A stretch of DNA of 55,202 nucleotides from assembly GCA_002388905.1 (NCBI GenBank), contig DGNJ01000125.1, forward strand, positions 1-55,202, in the 5' to 3' direction. A program made the position numbers and the translations under genes. The notes under the pieces are model-generated. The model did no database searches, was not told where the DNA came from, and worked only from the letters and a program-made list of their open reading frames with translations. This stretch comes from Cellvibrionales bacterium UBA4495 (GTDB lineage: Bacteria; Pseudomonadota; Gammaproteobacteria; Pseudomonadales; Porticoccaceae). Positions 1 through 8,638 of the stretch are shown piece after piece (the first letter of the stretch is position 1; the number at the start of each line of letters is the position of its first letter).

Positions 1-116
1 GTCTTAACTTCCTAAGACCCTATGTTAAATTGTAAATGGGCGTTCTGAAACGAATTGGCACATGCCTGCCCGTTGCCTGTACTCTCTTCCGAGGGAGCTT
101 TAAATAAGGGATACAG

Positions 117-794
117 ATGCGAAACTACACAACAGCACAACCTTCGGACCCAGCCGTGGACTTCCAGCTTCGGCCGTTACTTCCCATTCTGGGTTTTACA
201 CTGGCCTATATCGTGGTGGCCTCGGTTTATGCCGCGGACCGGGATAACCTGGAATTCCTGATTTACATCCTGGTGATGATTATTCTCATGTTTTGTGTGT
301 GGCTGGTGCACCGCCGGGTTCATTTGTCTCTCGGCCTCCTCTGGGCCCTGAGTGTCTGGGGACTGGCTCACATGGCAGGCGGCTTGCTCGTGGTTCCGGC
401 AACACTAACTTTATCGGGTGACACCAGCGTTCTATACAATCTGTGGTTGATTCCCGGGCTGCTCAAATACGACCAGCTGGTGCACGCTTACGGCTTTGGC
501 ATTACCACCCTGCTTTGCTGGCAGGGAATATCCGCCGCCGCTGCCCGGGAGGGCGTCAGATTTCGCCCTTCCCCGGGCCTGTTATCGCTGGCTGCGTTTG
601 CTGCCATGGGCCTGGGGGCGCTGAATGAGGTCATCGAGTTTATGGCAAGTTTGCTGCTGGCCGAGACCAACGTCGGGGGTTACCTGAATACCGGGTGGGA
701 CCTGGTGGCCAATGGGGTTGGTGCCATCATTGCCGCGATCATAATACGGGTCCGGTGGCGAACGAATAAAAGCTCTCGCTCCGGGACCGGTTAA
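117..794 (+). CDS. Inner-membrane protein, DUF2238/YjdF-like
   Basis: A 225-residue polytopic membrane protein with about six hydrophobic segments (roughly residues 20-40, 46-64, 72-95, 120-140, 152-175, 195-212). The motif YDQLVHAYGFG near residue 121 and the C-terminal TGWDLVANGVGA resemble the conserved 'YDxLvH' and 'WDlxaN.lGa' signatures of DUF2238 (YjdF) membrane proteins, whose function is unknown. The ATG is preceded by AAGGGATACAG, an acceptable ribosome-binding site. It stands alone on the plus strand and ends 75 bases before a convergent dehydrogenase gene. It has no copy of the island palindrome, so it probably lies outside the catabolic regulon. The family call is by pattern recognition. 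Confidence 0.6.
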   Translation: MRNYTTAQPSDPAVDFQLRPLLPILGFTLAYIVVASVYAADRDNLEFLIYILVMIILMFCVWLVHRRVHLSLGLLWALSVWGLAHMAGGLLVVPATLTLSGDTSVLYNLWLIPGLLKYDQLVHAYGFGITTLLCWQGISAAAAREGVRFRPSPGLLSLAAFAAMGLGALNEVIEFMASLLLAETNVGGYLNTGWDLVANGVGAIIAAIIIRVRWRTNKSSRSGTG

Positions 795-869
795 CTGGCC
801 AGGCGCCGTGACTTTTGCCGTTCTGAATGACGAAAATCAGCTACGAGGGATGACCTGTTCGTCGCTGCT

Positions 870-1610
870 TCACAGTGAAGTATAGCCGCCATCAATCACA
901 ATTTCGGTCCCGGTGATAAAGGTGGATTCATCACTAGCCAGGAACAGGGCAAGATCGGCAATTTCCTCCGGCCGCCCTACCCGTTTCACGGGATTGGCAG
1001 CGACTACCTTGTCCTGGTATTCCTGGGGCATGTTGGTGAACATAGCTGTTTCGATGGATCCGGGACTGAAGCAATTTATCCGAATCCCTTGATCGGCATA
1101 CTCGACGGCCGCAGTCTTGGTCATTGCCGCGACAGCACCCTTTGATCCGCAATAAGCTACCAGTTGCGGAAAGGCCACCACATTCGCCATCGACGCCGTA
1201 TTGACGATGGAACCGCCCCCGGATTCAAGCATCAGGGGAATCCCATAACGCATACCCAGGAAGACGCTGCGAACGTTCACTGCCATCACTTTGTCGAAGG
1301 CCGCTTCGTCGTACTCCCCGGTCGGCGCCAGGGGGCCCTGGATTGCGGCGTTGTTGCAGAGAATATCGAGGGACCCGAACTGATCCCTGGCTTTGGCGAG
1401 CATTGCCTGAACATCCCGACTCTGGGAGACATCCGCCTGGTGTGCCAGGCATTGATCGCCCAGCGCCCGGGCAACCTCTTCCTGCTCGCCACTGATATCG
1501 ACGGCGAGAACGCTTGCACCTTCTCGGCAAAATCTGGCTGCGATGGCCTTGCCCATCCCCGACCCAGCCCCGGTGACGACAGCAACCTTGCCTTGCAATC
1601 TGCCGGCCAT
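870..1610 (-). CDS. Short-chain dehydrogenase/reductase (SDR)
   Basis: A classical SDR of 246 residues, the usual family length. The NAD(P)-binding TGAGSGMG is at 13-20, NNAA at 86-89, and the catalytic Ser140, Tyr153 and Lys157 (YCGSK) are all present. The acidic residue after beta-strand 2 (VDIS, about 38) favours NAD(H). These enzymes oxidise secondary alcohols or reduce ketones in the cytoplasm. A CAGGAG ribosome-binding site precedes the ATG by seven bases. It is the last gene of the minus-strand unit TonB receptor, heme-propeller protein, SDR, starting 58 bases after the propeller gene ends. Likely role: alcohol/ketone interconversion on the island's substrate. Specificity cannot be predicted. 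Confidence 0.88.
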   Translation of the reverse strand: MAGRLQGKVAVVTGAGSGMGKAIAARFCREGASVLAVDISGEQEEVARALGDQCLAHQADVSQSRDVQAMLAKARDQFGSLDILCNNAAIQGPLAPTGEYDEAAFDKVMAVNVRSVFLGMRYGIPLMLESGGGSIVNTASMANVVAFPQLVAYCGSKGAVAAMTKTAAVEYADQGIRINCFSPGSIETAMFTNMPQEYQDKVVAANPVKRVGRPEEIADLALFLASDESTFITGTEIVIDGGYTSL

Positions 1611-1668
1611 AAAAAACTCCTGAAATAATTAATAAGTATTGCTTGGGGTAATTGTGCTATGCGCTTAG

Positions 1669-3567
1669 CTAATCGCCCGGTACCAGCCGCACGATGATAT
1701 TATTGGCGTTTTCCAGGCCGTATGTTTCAGGGTCCCGTTTACCGACCGGCAAGCTGGAATATGTGGTCCAGATATCCCCGGTCTGCTCGTCTACCTCGAT
1801 CATGCGAATATAGGTTTCCTGACGGGGCATGGGATAGTGCCGCCAATTTTCGTCCTCAATATCAAACCGGTAAATTCGATCGGAGTTCGACGTCGCCGCC
1901 CATATCGCATTCCTTCCTTTGTCGAGAGTTATGCCATAGGGAGCCGCGCCTACGTCAGGGATTTTATAACGCCCGAGAATCAGTCCACTCTCGGTATCCA
2001 GCTTGACGAGCTCACTTGAACCGAATAATGGTATCCACAGAATACCCTTTTCTTCCTGAATGGCCAGTCGTCGGGGGCCGGAACCCCGTTCGAATGGAAC
2101 GATACGCTCGACGATATTTTTTTCCGTATCGAAGCTGCCCACGAAACCGTATACCTGGGACCACCAGACCCGTTCGCGTTGGACGTCGACGGCAGCGCCG
2201 TAGAGCAGAGAATGAAAATGCGTTTCACCGCCTACCAGGGGAAGTCGGTAGGTGTTGATATCGCCGGTATCGGTGTTGATACCCCAGAGCTCATTCATAC
2301 CCAGATCGGTAATCCAGATTCGTCCATCGGAATCCGGTTCCACGTGTCGGTTGGAGTTGTAGGCAAAATCATGGGTCACGCCAAACTGTTTGCCCTCAGG
2401 TGGTGCGTAAAGTCGCCATTCATGGGTCCTGGTATTGAACCGGGCAATATAGAAACTGTCTTCCAGGGCGACCCAAAGGTTACCCTCCGCATCGGCATTT
2501 ATGGTATGGGGGCCATGGAATTTGACTCCCCGTATCTCAGGGACATCGTACCAGGTCACAGTCCCGTCGGCGGGGTTGAGGCCGCCCAATCTGTCCTTGT
2601 CTGTCTCTACAAACCAGACAATACTGGACCCCGGAGCAATGGCAATTTCCCGGGTCCAGCCGAACGTGGGAAGGATGTACTCCTCGACAACCGTTTTTCC
2701 ACTGACACCATACTTGCCCAGTTTCTCGAGATCGTTGTAACCGGTCAGAGTATCGAAATTTACGGGAAAGTTATGGGTGAGGTAGGGAATGATAATTTCC
2801 ATATCCCTGGGCGGAAACAAGCTGTTTTCCGGCTCCAGCAGGGCATTATAGAACTCACTGCCCTCCTCTAGGCCCCAGCGCAATTTCTTCTCCTCCCCCA
2901 GTCTCATGGTTACCCAGCGCATGTACTGAACCATGTTCTCCCAGGCTTCGGCCCGGGCATGGGTTGGCACATTCTCCTCATCCTCATCGGTGTCGGTTCT
3001 CCATGCCCCTTTCTTGCCATCATAGGCAAGATCTTCAATGGCTCTTTTCAACCAGGATTCAGCCCGTTCCCCCACGGGAATACTGGCCAGCTTGCTGGAG
3101 AAGCTCCGTACGCGCTGGGAACCGAGTTGGTGACAATGGGAGCAAACCAGGGTGCTCATGTGATACGCCATCGAATCCGGGTCACCTCTGAGCCACGCAG
3201 ATCCCGGCACCTGATCGGCAACGTTGGCCACTGGCTCCATCACCAGGTTCACCGACAATCGATCCTTTTCACTGGCAATGGTCCGGTCCGTTTCCTTCCA
3301 GCCGATCCTGAATGCATCGACTGAAAGTGCTTCTGGATTTGTCTCCACTACATTGGCCGAGAATGTACCGTCCTTGCGGGTGAATACCGTTGTTGAATAG
3401 GGGATCGTCTGACGGTTTGAGAATCGAATTCTCACAAAAGGTATTGATTTCCCCTCCTCGTCCACCACCCTCCCCTGTACATCCAGTGCAGAAGCTGCGC
3501 TCATAAACCATGCGCAGAAAAGAACGACTGAAAGGCCTAGGTACTTCAGCAATAAGGTCATGTCCAT
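1669..3567 (-). CDS. Exported Vgb-type beta-propeller with CxxCH heme motif
   Basis: I start at the internal ATG 3567 because a signal peptide follows directly (hydrophobic 5-27, cleavage near SASA-LDV); the longer frame begins at a TTG. The mature protein (632 residues in all) has an N-terminal carboxypeptidase-regulatory-like beta-sandwich (about 29-112), a single CSHCH motif at 142-146 typical of covalent heme c attachment, a helical linker, then a repeat-rich C-terminal half whose WVALEDS, WITDLG and WAATSNSD strands look like a virginiamycin B lyase (Vgb)/NHL beta-propeller. Expected location is the periplasm. It lies 58 bases downstream of a TonB receptor gene and before an SDR gene. 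A lipoprotein with the same plan is at 14954-17056. Whether it is a lyase, a dehydrogenase or an electron-transfer protein is unknown. Confidence 0.75.
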   Translation of the reverse strand: MDMTLLLKYLGLSVVLFCAWFMSAASALDVQGRVVDEEGKSIPFVRIRFSNRQTIPYSTTVFTRKDGTFSANVVETNPEALSVDAFRIGWKETDRTIASEKDRLSVNLVMEPVANVADQVPGSAWLRGDPDSMAYHMSTLVCSHCHQLGSQRVRSFSSKLASIPVGERAESWLKRAIEDLAYDGKKGAWRTDTDEDEENVPTHARAEAWENMVQYMRWVTMRLGEEKKLRWGLEEGSEFYNALLEPENSLFPPRDMEIIIPYLTHNFPVNFDTLTGYNDLEKLGKYGVSGKTVVEEYILPTFGWTREIAIAPGSSIVWFVETDKDRLGGLNPADGTVTWYDVPEIRGVKFHGPHTINADAEGNLWVALEDSFYIARFNTRTHEWRLYAPPEGKQFGVTHDFAYNSNRHVEPDSDGRIWITDLGMNELWGINTDTGDINTYRLPLVGGETHFHSLLYGAAVDVQRERVWWSQVYGFVGSFDTEKNIVERIVPFERGSGPRRLAIQEEKGILWIPLFGSSELVKLDTESGLILGRYKIPDVGAAPYGITLDKGRNAIWAATSNSDRIYRFDIEDENWRHYPMPRQETYIRMIEVDEQTGDIWTTYSSLPVGKRDPETYGLENANNIIVRLVPGD

Positions 3568-3625
3568 TTTCTCATAAAAAATATGGGAGGATTTCTTCAA
3601 GGGTGTCCAGTTCAATGATGCGGTC

Positions 3626-5938
3626 CTAGAATCTCATTGAAAATTCAATGCCATAGGTTCTTGGCATTCCACGGATATAATAATTCGCGCCAAAATCGGC
3701 AGTATCTGCACCCCAGGGCTCGTAGTACTTGTCCGTGATATTTTTTCCCCATATGGCCACGGAGAATCCCCTGTTGTCTTCATAACTGATCCGGCCGTTC
3801 ATGAGCCAGTAGGATTCCTGCTCGAGGGCCGAGACATTGAAAATGTCGTAGTAGTAGGAATCCGAATACTGGGCCTCAGGCATCAGGCGAAATACGCCCC
3901 TCTCTGTCTCTGCGAAAATCCAGTCGGCATGGATATTAAAGGTCATCTCCGGTGCGAAAGGCCAGGAATTCCCGCCCACGTCTTTCCCGGAGATAATCTG
4001 ATCGTCGTCGTACTCTGTATCAAGAAGCCCCAGAGAGCTATTGACAGTTAAATCCGGTGTAATTTGAGCAACTGCTTCCAGTTCTGCTCCGCGAACCTCA
4101 CCGCTTATTGAGCGTAGAAAGCCAATAGCTCCGATCACTTCCTGAACCTGCTGATCCTGATAGTCGTAGTAGAAAATCGAACCATTGAGTTGATACCTAC
4201 CATCGCCAAGGCGGGATTTAACACCGATTTCGTAGGCATCGACAATTTCAGGTTCAACAAAATAAATTTGCTCAACACTCTGATACGCGAAGCCATTGAA
4301 TGCACCGGACCGATAACCGCGGCTATAGCTGGCAAACGCATGGGCGTCATCCCCGAATTTGTAATCCAGAATGACCCGCCCGGTTAATTCATCGGTATCG
4401 GCGTCACGCTCGAGAAAACCGACAGAGCTGTCAAAGGGAAAGGAAAAGGGTATGGTGCTGGCCCGGATGTTTCCACTGTTATCTTTCAACACCGTCAGGG
4501 CGTCGTTATACTCGGTTTCATCTTTGGTCCATCGAGCTCCCAAGGTCAGGTCGAGAGACTCGGTTAACTCGTAATTGACTTCGCCATAGATTGCCTTAGC
4601 GATAGACACCTGTTCGAAGCGCTGCTGGGCATGAATTCCCGTGATGGGGGCGGTCGGGTCGAAGAGGCCGGAACTGATAGCATCCGGCGACCCAATGGGC
4701 GGGTTAAAGGGAATGCTCGGGAAAAAGTCCTCGATAAACCCGAAGTAATTCAATGAGTTGTCGGATTCGACCGTTTGTTCGCCGTAATAAAGTCCGATAA
4801 TGGCATCCCAGCGGTCGAAGGTGAAATTGACGCGCAGGTCTTCGTTGAAGTGTTCGTACTCGGTGATCAGGTTGTGATTGCAGATATTGTTAATACCACC
4901 GTCACAATCGATCTGAACATCGTAGAGACTGTCATTGTAGCCCGTCACTGAAGTGACCACGGCATCGCCCAATGCTACGGTTGCTCGCAAAACGGCACCC
5001 TTGGTTCTGTTTAGCATCTCTCCCTGGCTATTGGGCTGTGCTTCATCCTTGTCGAGGCCCGCGCGGGAATAGCCGGAGGCGTCTCCTCCGGATGGCAGAA
5101 TACTTTTCATAATCGGCGGCGTACCCACCGGATCGCTTTCGGCCCAATAGGTTTTCAAAACAAAATCAAGGGATTCGGTAGGTTTGTAGCGAACTGTCAA
5201 GCGCGCCGAGGTGCTGTCCGTCTGACCGAAATCGTCATTTGTCACATTGACACCATTCGGGCTTTCGTTTTCGATAAAGCCGTCGGCTTTAGAAAGATTG
5301 CCGGCAAACCGGACTCCTAAAACATCGGGGACCAGGGTGAACTCTTTGGCGCCTTCCAGAGTATAGGCATTGTAGTTGCCATACCTGGCCGTGACGTAAT
5401 CATCGGATTCCCCCAGGGAAGGTTTCTTGCTGATGATATTCAGGGCGCCTCCCGTTGTATTCCTGCCATACAGTGTCCCTTGAGGCCCCTTTACAACTTC
5501 GACACGTTCCAGATCAAAAAACTGGACACCATGAGCCGGACGAAAAGCCTGATAGTCCTCGTCAATATAGACGCCAATTGGCGACGTTGCGGATGCGTTG
5601 AATTCACTGCCGACGCCGACACCGCGGATCGTGATATTTGGTGTTGCAGATCCGACAAAGGAACTGATCTGAACATTAGGGATTGCACCCATCAGATCTT
5701 CGGTATTGAATATCCCGCGTTCCATCAGCATCCCGCCATCGATGGCATTTATCGTTACGGGCACATCCTGTAGCCTCTCCTCTTTGCGGCGAGCCGTCAC
5801 TACCACCTCTTCTATACCGCTACGGTAACCTTCTCGGTTACCCGTGGCATCCTGGGCGTGCAAGCCAGGCGACCATAAGGGACTTGTCGCCGATATCAAT
5901 GTCGCAAACAGGCACTTCTTATTATGTATTGGCTTCAT
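3626..5938 (-). CDS. TonB-dependent outer-membrane receptor
   Basis: A 770-residue TonB-dependent receptor. A signal peptide (cleavage near LHAQ, residue 29) is followed by a TonB-box-like EEVVVTARR (43-51), a plug domain with RVEVVKGPQGTLYGRN and TGGALNI, and a 22-strand-type barrel ending in phenylalanine (EFSMRF), as outer-membrane barrels do. Lack of an N-terminal STN domain argues against sigma/anti-sigma transducer function. A strong AGGAGG sits nine bases before the ATG. First gene of a three-gene minus-strand unit with the exported heme-propeller protein and an SDR; a promoter and an island palindrome are about 95 bases upstream. Context suggests uptake of a hydrophobic carbon source rather than a siderophore; the ligand is inferred, not visible. 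Confidence 0.92.
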   Translation of the reverse strand: MKPIHNKKCLFATLISATSPLWSPGLHAQDATGNREGYRSGIEEVVVTARRKEERLQDVPVTINAIDGGMLMERGIFNTEDLMGAIPNVQISSFVGSATPNITIRGVGVGSEFNASATSPIGVYIDEDYQAFRPAHGVQFFDLERVEVVKGPQGTLYGRNTTGGALNIISKKPSLGESDDYVTARYGNYNAYTLEGAKEFTLVPDVLGVRFAGNLSKADGFIENESPNGVNVTNDDFGQTDSTSARLTVRYKPTESLDFVLKTYWAESDPVGTPPIMKSILPSGGDASGYSRAGLDKDEAQPNSQGEMLNRTKGAVLRATVALGDAVVTSVTGYNDSLYDVQIDCDGGINNICNHNLITEYEHFNEDLRVNFTFDRWDAIIGLYYGEQTVESDNSLNYFGFIEDFFPSIPFNPPIGSPDAISSGLFDPTAPITGIHAQQRFEQVSIAKAIYGEVNYELTESLDLTLGARWTKDETEYNDALTVLKDNSGNIRASTIPFSFPFDSSVGFLERDADTDELTGRVILDYKFGDDAHAFASYSRGYRSGAFNGFAYQSVEQIYFVEPEIVDAYEIGVKSRLGDGRYQLNGSIFYYDYQDQQVQEVIGAIGFLRSISGEVRGAELEAVAQITPDLTVNSSLGLLDTEYDDDQIISGKDVGGNSWPFAPEMTFNIHADWIFAETERGVFRLMPEAQYSDSYYYDIFNVSALEQESYWLMNGRISYEDNRGFSVAIWGKNITDKYYEPWGADTADFGANYYIRGMPRTYGIEFSMRF

Positions 5939-6028
5939 GGCACTTTCCTCCTGCTGCTTTTGCAGGCCGCGGCCGATTGAACGGTTGGCTCTGGCAGCTT
6001 GTTTGATGTTGGCCTCATTTGGGCTATC

Positions 6029-6057
6029 TATCTACATTAGTGTTGATTATCGTTCAA
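6029..6057 (-). promoter_or_regulatory. Predicted sigma-70 promoter of the first TonB receptor unit
   Basis: On the minus strand TTGAAC (6057-6052), a 17-base spacer and TAGATA (6034-6029). The palindrome at 6031-6046 lies across the spacer and -10, a position where a bound repressor would block polymerase. Confidence 0.55.
6031..6046. promoter_or_regulatory. Island operator palindrome, site 1
   Basis: TCTACA-TTAG-TGTTGA, one mismatch to the consensus TCAACA-N4-TGTTGA. It lies in the gap between the TonB receptor start (5938) and the end of the next gene (6145). Inferred binding site of the TetR protein encoded at 37043-37705. Confidence 0.7.
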
Positions 6058-6144
6058 GCATCGTCGATTTTCTACGTCTTGTCAAGATGTGATATGAAAC
6101 CTCTACTGTTCCGGATCAGGAATAATAGAAAACCGATGATCAAT

Positions 6145-6882
6145 TCACGTGCGGTGCTTAATAGCAGGCAGGAGCAGGCCTGTTCTCGATTCGTATTCGG
6201 TCCATTCAGGGTACCGTGATAATGATTTCTCTTTGAGCAAAATATTGACGGAAAAGATCCCAAGCCAGACCCAGGCGAGTATTACCCATGGAAGCCAGTG
6301 AAAGACGATGAGTGCATATGAACTGTAAATCATCATTTCGCCCAGGTAATTGGGATGACGTATATAACGAAACATTCCGGTGGTAATCAGGTTGGAGCCA
6401 GCCTTAAGAGAAAAGTATTTCTGGCAATCCGAAATCAGCATGATTGCTATACCGAGGGTGTGAAGGGTTATACAAAAAGCAAGCCAGGGTGCCTCTGGTA
6501 TCGGATAATCCGGCACCGATACACCGGAAACCAGCAGCCAGGGTATAACCCAATACCAACCCAAAACCAGAGCAAACGCCATAAAGGCGCCGCCGAAAGT
6601 GACACGAACCTGCCAGCCTGAATCGGGAAAAACGTTATCCTTCAGTATCCAGCAAAGTCCGTAGCTTCCATGCAATGCCAGGTAAATCCAGACGACGGGC
6701 TCCGCGTTCTGGTAGATCCACATCAGGAGTCCGATAAAAAAAAAGGTTCCGGCTTTTTGAAAGTTGATAACCCAGGATAGCTTGAGTAATTTCGGCCCCC
6801 CCAGGAAGTCCTGCAGGAGACTATTGGTCAGGGCGCGCATACTCTCGGCAAACGGCAGGATTCGACCGGCGTGGTCAACCAT
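6145..6882 (-). CDS. Membrane protein of the ICMT/DUF1295 (steroid 5-alpha-reductase-like) superfamily
   Basis: A 245-residue polytopic membrane protein. The C-terminal part has the signature of this superfamily: GMFRYIRHPNYLGE near residue 170, then two hydrophobic segments and EKSLSRYPEWTEYES, the usual end of isoprenylcysteine carboxyl methyltransferase-like and DUF1295/steroid 5-alpha-reductase-like proteins. Members either methylate with S-adenosylmethionine or reduce enone double bonds with NADPH; the sequence does not decide. The start is uncertain: ATG at 6882 lacks a clear ribosome-binding site, and a second Met lies at codon 15. It follows the exported propeller gene (7039-8196) by 156 bases on the same strand and is probably read from that promoter. 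A role in modifying the island's lipophilic substrate is inference. Confidence 0.68.
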   Translation of the reverse strand: MVDHAGRILPFAESMRALTNSLLQDFLGGPKLLKLSWVINFQKAGTFFFIGLLMWIYQNAEPVVWIYLALHGSYGLCWILKDNVFPDSGWQVRVTFGGAFMAFALVLGWYWVIPWLLVSGVSVPDYPIPEAPWLAFCITLHTLGIAIMLISDCQKYFSLKAGSNLITTGMFRYIRHPNYLGEMMIYSSYALIVFHWLPWVILAWVWLGIFSVNILLKEKSLSRYPEWTEYESRTGLLLPAIKHRT

Positions 6883-7038
6883 ATATATTCTCGCGCTTTA
6901 AAATTAGAAGAAACACGAATTCGCACTATATCGCAGGCCGGTCTCACATGAAAACCAACGATAAAAGCCACGGGTCGGTTATCCTGAAACCAGTCCTCCG
7001 TAAAATATTCATGCAATTTTATTTTTTCACTTTCACCT

Positions 7039-8196
7039 TTAGTTCGGTTTTATGGAAATGATAAAGCCAATGGGGATCTTGTGCTGGCCCACATGGAAAT
7101 CTCCATTGATATCCGAAACGATAAGCTGATCACCGATAAATGCTACGGCGACCGGATTAGCCAGTCCTTGGACAACGGGGATAATTTCACCTTTGGAGGT
7201 CACCCGATACACCATGCCGTCGCTGCCGACCGGCTCCGTTGGCGGTATATCGTTGTCCCAGTCTCCGGCGTCACTGATAAACAACTGGCCGGAAAAGTCG
7301 CCGAAACTCTCCGGAGCAAACGCCATTGCTCCTGGCTCGTGAAAGCCCTTGGCAAAGAGGGTATCACTGACTTTGCCTTCAGGCGATATTTGCAGGATAC
7401 TGCCCTCGCCGGGCCTGGTAATGGCCGGATTACCGGGCTCCGGTACAGCCGCACCCACTAACATGGTGTTACCGTCGGGCGTAAAAGCAATTCCCCGCGG
7501 AGAGCCCTGTTTTTCCAAATCAATGGTGACGAAGGGTCGGCACTGATCGTCCGGAGAAACCTGATAAATCGTGTGATTGCTGGCGGCTGTAATGAAAAGC
7601 TTTCCGGAAAAAGGACTTTTCTCCGGACCAAAGCGGGCAAAAAAGCTACCGGCACCGGCCTCTCCCCTTTCGTTTTCAGGTAGAAAACAGACAACATCGA
7701 CCGCCCCTGTTTTTGGATTTATGCGGGTAACGGCGTTCGGCAGTACCCAGCCGCCGGCCTTTTCCGGCCGGGCGAAGGCGACGGTATAAATCAAGCCCGC
7801 ATTGTCACCAAAACTGGAAGGTGCGACATCCAGCGAAATGGGCGGATGCTTTCTGGTCTTGATTTGCACCGAAATGTCACCCTCGGTGGTGACAACGTAG
7901 ATCGCACCGCCTTTAGCATCATCGGCCACCCAGAACGTATTGTTGTCTATTACATGGAAATCGAAGGGGTCGAACAACTGAGATCCGGTGGGAACCAGGA
8001 TCCGGTGTTCAAACCCTTCGGCCACTGCCACCGGCGGCATAGCCATAACCCGATCGATGGCTTCCTGGGGAATGCTCAGGGGCAGAGTTTTCCATTCTGG
8101 AACCGAATTATCACCTGCTAAGGCAGAGGTGAAAATCGTCAAAAAAAGAGCGGGAATCAAATGCTTAGTGGCTTTATAGTAGTCTATCATGATCAT
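7039..8196 (-). CDS. Exported six-bladed beta-propeller protein (NHL/SMP-30-like)
   Basis: A 385-residue protein with a signal peptide (hydrophobic 12-26, cleavage near ALAG) and repeated propeller strands such as FWVADDAKGG, LFITAASN, MLVGAAVPEPG, LFISDAGD and LIVSDINGD. Unlike the two larger propeller proteins of the window it has no CxxCH motif and no N-terminal beta-sandwich. It resembles gluconolactonase/NHL/'glucose-sorbosone dehydrogenase-like' folds, but I see no decisive catalytic signature. Expected in the periplasm. Two ATGs are possible (8196, 8190); AAGGGC lies just upstream. It has its own operator-overlapped promoter and is followed by the ICMT/DUF1295-like membrane protein. 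Lactone hydrolysis is possible, since BVMO products are lactones or esters, but this is inference. Confidence 0.7.
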   Translation of the reverse strand: MIMIDYYKATKHLIPALFLTIFTSALAGDNSVPEWKTLPLSIPQEAIDRVMAMPPVAVAEGFEHRILVPTGSQLFDPFDFHVIDNNTFWVADDAKGGAIYVVTTEGDISVQIKTRKHPPISLDVAPSSFGDNAGLIYTVAFARPEKAGGWVLPNAVTRINPKTGAVDVVCFLPENERGEAGAGSFFARFGPEKSPFSGKLFITAASNHTIYQVSPDDQCRPFVTIDLEKQGSPRGIAFTPDGNTMLVGAAVPEPGNPAITRPGEGSILQISPEGKVSDTLFAKGFHEPGAMAFAPESFGDFSGQLFISDAGDWDNDIPPTEPVGSDGMVYRVTSKGEIIPVVQGLANPVAVAFIGDQLIVSDINGDFHVGQHKIPIGFIISIKPN

Positions 8197-8262
8197 GCCC
8201 TTTTGAAATTTCCGGGTTGGTCGGAAGATGCTGTGGGGGTTTTCCGTGCGCTACCTCAGTCA

Positions 8263-8291
8263 AACATAGTGAATAGCCACCCAGAAATCAA
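8263..8291 (-). promoter_or_regulatory. Predicted sigma-70 promoter of the 8196 propeller gene
   Basis: Minus strand TTGATT (8291-8286), a 17-base spacer, TATGTT (8268-8263). The -35 hexamer is made from one arm of the palindrome at 8288-8303. Confidence 0.6.
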
Positions 8292-8303
8292 CACATTTGT
8301 TGG
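8288..8303. promoter_or_regulatory. Island operator palindrome, site 2
   Basis: TCAACA-CATT-TGTTGG, one mismatch in the last base. It overlaps the -35 of the predicted promoter about 90 bases upstream of the propeller gene. Confidence 0.75.
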
Positions 8304-8638
8304 AAGCCCTGAAAGCTGGTCGACTGTCACTTGAAGGACGAGAACGAATGATGTGAGGGTTGAGAGGATTATCTGTATTTGAGCGATACTAGACCCCAGC
8401 CGGTCCCTTTAGTGCAGCATAACCCGATGAAGGTTGGACCAAATTTGTCAGTTCGTCAGGATCAACCGGCAAGCTCTTTTCAATCAGCAGGGGCCAATCA
8501 CAAAAAACTCGTGAAGCTAGAAGGATTTGAAGTCGGACCACCACAGACCACACACATTATCAATGTCGGTGTGCGGGTGTGAAAATACGGGCGTCCTCGT
8601 TTATGATATAAAAACACGCTGTTATGATTCCCATCTAA
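8304..8638. other. Intergenic stretch between divergent genes
   Basis: Between operator site 2 and the NUDIX gene. Short open frames here have no recognisable features. I see no RNA gene, repeat or clear promoter for the NUDIX gene. Confidence 0.4.

Noticed and set aside
1..116. Promoter or gene end at the left edge
   Set aside because: No open frame with features and no clear promoter in this short stretch.
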